28,441 nt of DNA from Sperchopsis tessellata. Lineage: Eukaryota; Arthropoda; Insecta; Coleoptera; Hydrophilidae. Below the pieces are notes generated by a model. It saw nothing but the letters and a program-made list of their open reading frames with translations, was not told where the DNA came from and did no database searches. Shown here in pieces: positions 1-11,000 of the stretch. The stretch covers positions 1 to 28,441 of the forward strand of contig JAWQRN010000556.1 in NCBI GenBank assembly GCA_033557685.1, given 5' to 3'. Each line of letters begins with the position of its first letter. The first letter of the stretch is position 1. The translations under genes and the position numbers were made by a program.

Positions 1-645
1 TGATTCAACGATGATGCAATGTTGGCAAGATTGGTTCCAGAAGGGCAGACATAAATGTTTGAAGGGGAACAGAAGGCTAAGAATCACCACTGATGGAGGA
101 TAGATACCTGAGTGAGGGTTGTCGCTCTAGGAAATGGGGATAATGAGAATAACCATATATGGCTCAGGTAACTAGACCACCGGATCTATTCTCAATTAAA
201 CATGTTAGGGATATGATAGATCGAAGGTTGACCACTCTCTAGAATTCCCCTGTAATGTTAGAAAAGCTACGACATAAGACCCAGGTTCACTATGGCTGCC
301 AATACCTCAATTGTAACCTAGTAATTGAACGACAATTATACATAACTCATCTACTATATGGATAAGAATAAGAAAACTATTATATATGCAAATCATCACT
401 GTTTTTGGTTAGTTTACAGAACTTTAACAGGTTTAAAAGATAAATGGAATTGCAAGTATCTAGGCATAGTTAACTATATTTAACTACGTGTTTCATAAGT
501 TACCCTTCTTCTATAACTAAATTGAATTGAAGTTAAGCATTGCTATATGCTTACTTCTTTGTATGCATTATTTCATGTAGAATTGCTGAGGTACTCTCTT
601 TGAAAATAATAGGAATCATCAAAGATATTATAATTTTGTAAATAC
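1..645. other. Intron sequence, no exon seen
   Basis: This stretch is downstream of the last visible exon. Bases 1-330 are slightly less AT-rich than surrounding introns and may be a transposon fragment, but no element was recognised. No coding frame with splice borders was seen. Confidence 0.5.
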
Positions 646-793
646 CTTCAACAGCTGAGTAACTCTCTTGTACGTCAACAATACTTGGTGGTCCTGGATC
701 TCCCAATGGTCTAAGTGGTGTAGATGGTTGATTGATGAGATTCTCCATATCCGCAAGACTTGGTCTGCGTGCATCTGCGCTTGGTCTCCGTCT
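646..793 (-). CDS. bt: Projectin linker exon leading to the next Ig domain (49 codons)
   Basis: This 148-nt exon (phase 0 in, phase 1 out) encodes [40 protein letters not shown] and VQESYSAVE. Two RRPS motifs lie at the start. The [20 protein letters not shown] stretch is what I regard as the conserved projectin segment before the second Ig block. The switch to phase 1 is typical of Ig-encoding exons and predicts one just beyond base 1. The acceptor is ATACAG and the donor GTATTT. Confidence 0.86.
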
Positions 794-2020
794 CTGTATA
801 TTCAAATTATTATTAAAATCTCAACCGAAATAATTTGTTAGATGTTAGTCTTTTTATTTATTTTTTGTAAAACTTTTTATTTTATTAAGAAGTAAGAATA
901 TCTATTCAGCAGTTTGTGAGTCTTATTGGGCAAACTACCCAAATACCAAAAACTTATAAAAAATAGAGTTTGTACTGAATCAAAATATTTAAAAAAAAAC
1001 AAAAAAAGTTTTACTGCCAATGTTTAAAGTAGATTTAAAAACACATTCGTATTAATTGAAAAAGAAGAAAAAATTAGTTTTGCAGTTCACAACATTTAGC
1101 ACTATGTCAAAAATATACTGCTTTGTGAGTAGCAGTAGCAGCTTATTTTGTAGCTAAGCAGTGAGTATAGCGTTTTTGTAACGAGTATGTGCATATCACA
1201 ATTTTTGTAATATACACGTTTGTTATGAGATTCACAAGTTTAACTACTCATGAAGCGTTTACTTGAATCCCATGCTGTAGCCATATTAAAAACAAATACC
1301 AAAAAGATTGGTACACTAAACACATCATTAAGAGATCCGTCAGAATAAATTATTTGTGTCCTCGTGAGATTTTTCTTGGATCTCGCCCACAAATATAGCA
1401 ACATAAAAAAGACAAAAAAATAAGTTGTTAAAAACGAAAAATATCGTATACGTAAGGAAGTACCCCAGCACCATAATTTTTATATTTTAATTAAAGATAA
1501 CAGCTATTTTACAGTCAACGAGTTACAAATTACGATTATGTTTGCTGTGGCATTTTATAGTATGTAGGTATTTCTTGTACTAAAAAAATTATTATTGTAA
1601 AAGTATTATCAACTAAACAGTTTAGTTTTCTTTGTGAAGTTGAATTTTTGTAAGTATTCAATGGAGCCAGTATCATCATGAACGTCTATAATTTTAATCC
1701 TGGGAAGGTTTAAAATTTAACTCTAATTTATAGTTGAGTGAATCTACAATCCAAATTTACTTCTTTTATATTTAAGTTTTAATTTTTAACAGCAAATTCA
1801 AACTTAAGTATATCTATATCGTTTAAGAACAAAGATATTGCATATTTGCATGGAAATGAATTAAAATAATTTTTTATGTAAAAGTGGTTGTAGTATCAAA
1901 ATGAAATGTCACAATTTTACCAGTTTAAAATAGACAACATCCATGATTGTAGAGAGAATTTTTTTTGTTTTTGTTTCCCTAGCATAAGTAATTTTATATT
2001 TCATCAAATACTATGTTTTA

Positions 2021-2055
<35 letters not shown>

Positions 2056-5000
2056 AATTATTGTTAGTCCCCTAGATATCCTTCCTTACGTAAACACCCG
2101 TTAATTACTAATAAATAAACTACAATATTATCATTATCTACGGCCTACACTTACAAATACTAAATATCGAATATTTTTTGAATATTCTGTTGGATATTGG
2201 TACATATAATCTTTAGAAAGCACTGTATCTAATCTAAAATAAATGTTATCTATTCAAAAAAATGAGTTAGACACGAACATATAGATTTAAAAGATCTAGA
2301 CTACTCAAATATTGTCTCCCGCTAACCTGTCTCTCGCTAAGATCTGCAAGAACTCCCGGTCTCCTGCTTATCGTCTTTACCCCCAAAAATAAAAGTTAAC
2401 ATTATAGAAAAAAATAAAAAGCATCAGAACTCAATTAATAAGGTTAAATCTTATTCAATTCAAGTAAAATAAATGGAAGGCGAAATGAAGGCCAGTTTTG
2501 TGTTTTTTAACACAAATCTCACCTTGGTATCAAGCATTTCACCAGGCCGTAACTTTCCACCCTGTGGGCACAGATAATAAATAACTTTAATACTTTATAA
2601 ATATGTCAGCACATACTCGTGGTCGTCAACCACCATTTCTTTTTAAAGCTAACACTGCTGGAGAGCATATCTTTGGTGCCTGGCTATATTTGCATAAAAG
2701 AAAAATTACGTGTAATATTCGTGAAGAGTAGTGTGTGTTCCTCTGCCACCATTCGTGGCTATGATAGCGAACATTCGACTACATCGTATACCAAACAAAT
2801 GGTATACGACTTGCAATTTTTTTTTTCCAAATAAAAGTTAAAAAAGCTTTTTAAGCGGAACATTTACAATTTTTTGGACATATACTTAAACAAATAATTC
2901 AATTTTTACTAAGCTTGTTTTTAGTAAAGTCGATTTGTTCGCGAACATCATGCAATTCAAAATAATAGTTGCCAATACAATTAGAGCAATAATATGTGTC
3001 AGCCAAGAATCCAGCCCTGCTGCCGTGATATAAGATGATGCGAGGCGTACGATGCAGATATGCCATCATGGTTACCTTTTTCTCTTCCAGTACTTCCCCT
3101 GGTCGTAGCTTTCTTTTTTCCTAATAGGACAAAAAGTATTAAAATGTGTAACAGTTTATAGTATTACAGTCAGCCCAATGAAAATCCAACCTGGACTAAA
3201 CAAACTGAAAAATACAAGAAAATGTAAAATATATAAAGATGAATTTTTATATACCTCATCAGATATGATAATAGAAGCTCTACGAGCCATTGCTTCTGGT
3301 GGAATTAGAGAACCTCGTCTACTACCGCCTCCAGGTGTTATACCATCTGGAGCTAATGAAGCTTTTCTAGGTTCAGGAGTTTTTTCTCTCTGTACTTCAA
3401 TTTTAGGAGCCTCTGGCTTCTTAATCTCAGGAACTAACTTAGGATAATCCTAGAGAACGAACTGATTAATATTATTACCCTTAAACAAATATTATCTAGC
3501 CAACCAAGCAACTAAGCAGAAAAAATGAAGCAATAAAAATACCAGCAAAAATATAGAGATCATTTACTTTAGAAATTTAATTAAATCATATTTCATGCAA
3601 AGTGGCCAAGGTAATTTTAAATCCAGATATCAAATATATAGGAACAAATCAAAATGTAGTAGAAACTATGTTCCTTATTTCTTTATTTTTCATAATACAT
3701 TTGATTTCTGTATTTAAAATTAATTGGCCACCTTTTATGATATTTTATTTAATTAAAAATTCTAAAATATACATTAATCCGGCTAAGGAAGCAACAATTT
3801 CTAATATAGAGATCGTATTGATGGAAATTATGCTATGAAGCTATATTTGCAAATACAAATCACAATTTAGGTCGCGGAATCTCACCTTCGATAACTTTGT
3901 TTTATCTCTGCCTTTAAATTCATGATCAGGTCCTTTTTCGTACTTCTCAAGTACAGGCCTGTCATAATCTGGGATATCAAAGTCATAGTCATCTTTCTTG
4001 CCATCTTTCTTAACAGCTTTTCCTTTCTTGGCATCATCTTTAGATTTTTCTGGAGTTTTCTATTAAATTGACAAAATAGTTTAGAAGAACTATCATTAGA
4101 ATAAATTACGGTTTAAATTTTAATAAATTGCTATATATTTTGAAACGTATACGTTGATATGCATATCTTGCCAGATACTAAATTTGAAGAAAATGTTACT
4201 TACTAAATTAATTATTTGAATAGAAAGTAATTTCCAATAAAATGGTTATAGTTATTCATTGTTTTTTGATATCATTCTCAAAATAACTTGACAGAAACAA
4301 CTGTTTGTATTGTATTTTAAACTGAATGACAGAGTTGATTTATAACCCCAATTTTAAAATATTAAAATATAATTCTCTAGCATTTCAATTTATTGTGTCA
4401 TAAAGAAGGGACACTTATATCATGCACTTCCACAATACGAACATTAAGCCCATAAAAAGCGGTAATATCGAATCATGTTCAACTGGGATAACGTTTGGTA
4501 GGGAAAATCACCATTTCGAATTGGATGGGAAACATGAATAATGTGACACCATAAATTGATAATTTTGTCCAGCTAATCATTATTTTTCACTAAATACATT
4601 TTTAGAAGCTTCTGTTCATCATTTCAGAGATATTACCAAAAATACTAGATTTTAAGATAAGTGAACATAACTTTATCTTGCATAAGAGATTATTCTGATA
4701 ATGGGTTGAAATGGGCTTTTAATAATAAAGCCTTTTAAATCACATATTTTTTCTCATTGTTACCTAACTTTACAAATATGTAATAGTACCTTTTTTGCAA
4801 ACAAAAAGCAAACATTTTTAAATGTAACAATGACGATCATGTCACTTCACTGTTTAACTTATGCAATTTAATTTTATAAGCCTATGAAATATATAGCAAT
4901 TTTGTATTGAAACACACAAGAAGATTTGTGTGAGATATTAGATAACAACGTAAGTTAAGGTAGAGTTGAAATGATGCACATAAAATAGATAAACAGTAGA

Positions 5001-8000
5001 TGAAAATGTGGATTGATTAAAGAATTGATTTGAGTTAAGAGCTTAGTATAGTTCTTAAAGTAAATTAAGAAAGAGTTATATTAAGAAGTAAATGAACATA
5101 GACACAGGCAGGACCATATTAGAAAATGACGGACCCATATTAAAAAAGTCAGATCCGTACGAGAAAAAGTTAGATCTGCATTAGGTTTTTACCTAATCAG
5201 ATCTATAATTTAAAAAAAATTAAATATAAATTAATTATAGTAAAGATACAGTAGGTACAGTAAGTAAGAAATGAAAAAAGATGAAAAGACGAAACAATTA
5301 TTTATAAGTATAAGAAAATAGATTATGTAAAGAGGAAAAGTTTTTAAAAAGGTAATGTAATCCTTAAAAGATAGATGCAAAGAACAAACAACAAATTTCA
5401 AAATGCTAAGCATTGTGAAAAATTTTGAATCTTAAAGGAGGCTACCGAGACCACAAATATTAAGAATTAAGGTTGCGTATGAGGAATATTGTATAAGAAT
5501 GTATATAAAGGGTATCTTACTTATCGTAATTGACAATATTTATCATTTAAAATAAAGGAGATAAGTACAAATGCAGCATATTATTAAGAGGAAAATTACT
5601 TGATTCAGAAACTATGAAGACTTTACACTTTTAAAATATTTTAAAAACTACTTATTCAATTTAGTGCGTAGACTTCCACGGCTACAGTAAATATCTTCAA
5701 GTTTTCCGGGAAAAAACTGTGTGTTGTCTTTTGTTTTTGCCGAACTTTTCAGAGCTATATGGCAATATATAATTAGCACTTTTAAGAGCTTCGGGTCTTG
5801 ATAATGTCCAACAGTGGACAAATCGTCGGTAGAAACAAAAGCCAACACACGGTTATCTCCCAGAAAACCTGAAGATAAAACTACTTATTCAATTACAAAA
5901 AAAAATTTCGTCATACTTTAGCCAAAAACAAAAAAAAGGAAATAATTAATATATATATATATATAAATAAATTTTGTATAAATACAATTCCAATTTAAGT
6001 GTGATATAAATATGCTTACCTCACTTTTGTATCCATCTTAAAAGTTAATTGTGTGTATGTTAAATTTATAATTAACATTTTTGGCTACGGTATGAATTAA
6101 TTTTGTTGTAATTTAAAATTTTTTCTGAAATATTTTAGAATTAAGACCGTAGCAGTTTTTGGATCATGAAACTTCACAATTTTAAAACATAACACAACCT
6201 TAAAACATAATTTGAAATACAACAAAAAAGAAGGAAAATAAAGGAAATAAAATAGAATAGAAGTAAAAAGTAGTTGATAGAAAATACAGATAGAAATTAT
6301 ATACAACACAAATAAAATTAGGTAGAAACATAGTTTAAGAAATAGTATTTTTTTTAAAGAAGATAATTTTTCTTTAGAGTAGATGCAAAGAAACATCTGA
6401 GAAAATATGACATAGAAAATTATGTACAACACAATAGTAACAGTAAGATAAGAATAGATAAAGTAGTAGTTTTTAAGAGTGTTTAGAATAGTTTTTCAGA
6501 AGAGTAGAACATCGGAGGAAAGGAATTCAGCGCAATCGGAGATGTATTGTTACCTTTAGATCAACCTCTGACTTTGCTTGATCACCTTCCTTTGCTTCCC
6601 GAACTACTGGTTTCAACTGAATATTTATAAAAGAGTCCGATTTTGCAGCTTTTGGGGGAGGTATGAAACGTTTCTTCGTTTCCTCTTTCTGTGTAAATAG
6701 TTATTTAGATTTGATTGTTTTTTATTTAAATATGTAACAAGTGTTTATTAGAAGTACACCAAACTAATAATGTTGTTTGAATTATAAGATTTTTTATTAC
6801 TTACTAAAAAAACTTACCTTTAATTCTGCTTTGTTGTTTACGAGCTCAGTCTATTTCCGGAAAGGAAAGACAAGTATGTACATAAACGAACATGGAAAAA
6901 ACACAAATTTGTATTAGTTTACATGTATGAGAAGTACGAGTTTAACATATTTTGGAGACGAAAAATACAATCATAATCTTGTACATGTAAAAACGATAAA
7001 TTCTATAAAAATAGTATAAAGACGTCACAAAAACATAGGTACAGACGTTACACAATTCAAAGGGTAACAAGTATTATTTACTACTGTGTAAAAGTATGTA
7101 TTGTGTATTTGGTGTTTAAATATTGTATTCCATGTTGGTATGGGACTCTATTTAAATTAAATATAAGGTCATATTTTACTAATAATTAACTTTATATAGA
7201 AGTAAATGGTAACCAGGTATCATATAGAGCAGCTTTTGTTTTAAAAAAACAAACAAGATTACCACTATTTATGCTGATAGGGTATAAAACGAATCGCCAT
7301 TGGATTGTATATTCAAATCTTTCAAATGGCGAATTAAGTTAGTATTAATGAAAATATGGGAAATATTTAGTATTAACTTGGAGAAGTAATACGTACAAGA
7401 ATATAATTATAGTACAGGGGATACTGATAATATAAAAAACATTTTGAAATGTTATTCATCAGTTTCATGAAATAAATAACAGCTCTGTGTTTACTAAAGG
7501 TATCAAAAAAGCATTTTTTTATATAAATATTTGTTGTTTCTTTTAAAGTAGTATCTGCTATGCTACGACATCTGTCACACATAGCCTATTGTACTAAGGA
7601 TCACATTCAGTATTTGAAACTATTTTTGTTACACTGAAGTACTAATATGATAAATTTAAAAATGTTTTTTCTTTCTCAGTATTCATTTTAAAGATAAACA
7701 TATAGATCAGCCTGTTTGTTAAAAAGCGTTATATTTTTTACAAAGGTCTAGGTACTTAGAAAGCACAAGCACAAATTTTACACGTAATAACAAGTTAACA
7801 TTTCAAAATATGATTATATTAGACACCATTGATAATTGTTGTAATTTGTTAACTGATTAGTATGATATAATCAATATTGACTTTTTAAAGTGGTAAATGT
7901 TTATCCAATTATTGTGGAATCAGTTTCTGATTTGAGTTATAGTATAATGAGTTGGGGTAGTTTTCGAAATATTTCTTATTTCACGGTCTTTTTAATGAAT

Positions 8001-11000
8001 GCTCAAAGTGTGAATGATATTAGTTGTTACAGTGCACTGATAATCAGCAAAACTGATTGTAACTTTTAGTTTAAGGTATCTAAAATAACTGTTAATTGTG
8101 ATAAAAGTTATAAACTGTTAAACATTTATTGTTACAATAGCCCCTAATAGCTATAAAATTATTTTTACCATAATGTGGTGCATTGATAACAGGAAAGTCA
8201 TCTTCAGGTATAAATACCATAGGATCGTACTTTCGAACCTTTAAAATGGCAGGGATACAAGATAAGAATAGCCGGGAAACAAATATAGAAATAAGTTAGT
8301 TCATGCATTTCCTGATTAAATTTCAGGGATAAGTAAAATCAATTTTTAAGGTGCACAAAATCTATATTTGCTTTCTAATTAAAATCTGTACACATCATAT
8401 TAGTTGTACGATCATGATAAATTTATATTTCTATAAACTTTGTCCACCAATGTAGGTTATAATTGCACTTAATCGTAATATGTTAATATATTCACAAGAA
8501 CGCATAATCATTAATAACTAGCCATTAATCTAATCTACATTTAGCTGTTTGATATATTTAAACATGTATCTACAACATATTAACACCAGCCATTTAACGA
8601 GAACATTAACATAGAGCGAATGATTTAACATATAGCAAATTTTCTTATTACGCAGCCAATAGAATATAAAATTAAACCAATTGCTATTAATAAACTAACA
8701 CGTTTACAAATTACGACATATATTTGCAACTGAAATGCCAAAAGAGCCAATTAGCATCATAAAGGCGCGTTTTCATAAATTTGTTTACCGGTACATCTTC
8801 TGATTCTTCAATTACCGGTGTATCATCTTCCGGAACAAAAGCCAATGGGTCATATTTTCGAACCTTTTAAATAATTTTAAAGAGTTAGTAAGAAAAAGAC
8901 AGATTGGTGTTAAACAAACATAAACAATTTGTATGTATGTACACTTAAAGCAATATACGTTTCACTAAGTCGAAAGCGAGAAAATCCGCTACAGGTCAAC
9001 GAAATGATTAATTCAATGTTTTGGTATAACTTGTGGACAATTTAGATGAAATAATGATACAGTTTTTGTGTGCAAAGTTTGCATATTTGATATTTAAATG
9101 AGTATAGTCCATACTTATTTAAAACAATAATTAATCTTTCGTTTTATATTATTGTAAGTAGAAAAAAGTAGTTGTAGAAAAGAGTCTGTGTTAATTCAAA
9201 TATCTACTTCTACATTTAGATACTATGAAACACTACTTCTAATATTTGTACAATGTGCACCAAGAGAACATAAAAATATATTCGCTGCTACAGTGTGCGT
9301 AGTTAATTTCATCTACCAATTATTGCGTAAAAAAAATTCGAGCAATTTGAGCAAAGTTTTTACCGGTTTAAGTTTTGGTTTCTCGAATACAGGCTTATCA
9401 TCATCTGGTACATATGCCATAGGGTCATATTTTCGAACCTTTTAAATAACCATAAAATGTTAGTATGAAAGAAAGATAGGAATAGAAGACATATATACAT
9501 GTACAAAACATTCAGTATTACATACATGCAGCTTTGACTAGAAAATACGTAACATTCATAATAATATGTCAAGCATGATGAAAAATAAATCACTAATGGT
9601 ACAAAGGAAATGTTTTTCTACATTAGTTCTAACTATATAGCCAATAATTCCAACTACGTATAAGGTTCTACTATAATTTAAATTTGTTATATATGTTTCT
9701 TGCTTCAGTGCCAATTTTTCAAATTACTGTGCCAATTTTTCTAAGTACTGTGCCAATTTTTTTTTTAAAATATAAAAAACATGTATATTTCCTATATTTA
9801 CTCAAAGCTATGAGCTATAAAAAATTTCATTAAGTTTTACCGGTTTTTCTTCAGCATTTTCATTAACCGATGTATCATCAGGTACATATGCTAACGGGTC
9901 ATATTTTTGCACCTTTCAAATAATTTTGAATTAGAACATATATTGAATAAAATGAGATATGTTCAAATTTATTAGGTCAAGATTCGCCAAAACTCTTATA
10001 AGCATTTTTGGTGATGTCCGCAAAAATTATATTGGTATTTAAAGCCTAATATAAATTTCTTCATTGAGGTCATTTATTCAGAAAAAACATAATTTTAAAA
10101 ATTCAAAAGTCTGCACTATCACTAAAAAGAAGAAATTCTGAATAATAAATCCACTATGGAAGGATCAAGAATTTGGCTGCTCTAGTATTTTATTAAAATT
10201 GATATATTTTTAAAAATAAATTTTATCATTTTAAAGGCTAAATGATTTTGAGCAAACCACTTCAAAATGCGTTTGTTCCAAAAAATATTCGTTAAAAAAT
10301 AATTGGAAAATATCTGAAATTCTGATTTTAAATGAATGAATAAGTATAACTTAATTTTGATAGTTTTGAACAATTTCTTTTTAACAATTAAGTAATTATT
10401 TAATTTACCGGTTCAGTTACGTCTACCATTGGCTCCTCAATTACTGAAGTATTCATCAAGTACATAAGCCAATGGATCGCATTTTCAAACCTTAAGATAT
10501 TAAAGAAAGAATATAATGATAAGGAGTCAACACTAAGGCATATACATCATTCATAATAAGGTCGAGATTTTAAATTCAATAGTATTGCTTATATGCTTTC
10601 GAAAATAAACTAGTAATTAAATGAATTTTTTAAAAATGTTTGCCATTAAATTGAATTTAAATCTTTATCCATAACTTTACGTATTTAAAAACAATTATAC
10701 TTACAAGAATATGTATGTTAAAATATGTTAACACAAAGAAAAATAAAATTAGTATTATTATCAATAGATAAGTTGTCTTTTCCTAGTTACAAATCTACGA
10801 AATTGTACTCTAAACTACTTGAGAGAAAAAAACATGAAAAACTGTGCGTAGAATAACTACCGTATATCTACATTTTGGTTAATTTATTATTTAATTGCAG
10901 TATTTATTTAATCGTGATTTTCAAATGCCAATAAATAATGTATTCATTACCGGTTTTTCTACTACAGATTTTAGAACAGGTAATACATGTATCATCATCA

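Larger units (their letters stand above)
4060..6553. other. Long intron of about 2.5 kb
   Basis: No PEVK-like exon was found here. It contains a short period-21 repeat and hairpin (5111-5204), a 215-bp segment between 18-bp direct repeats (5644-5894) and an AT run at 5949-5965. Plus/minus reading frames such as 6097-6432 are AT-rich low-complexity chance frames. Confidence 0.6.

Noticed and set aside
6097..6432. 111-codon minus-strand frame rich in Leu/Phe/Tyr/Ile
   Set aside because: Low-complexity AT-rich intron sequence; no splice logic or domain supports it.
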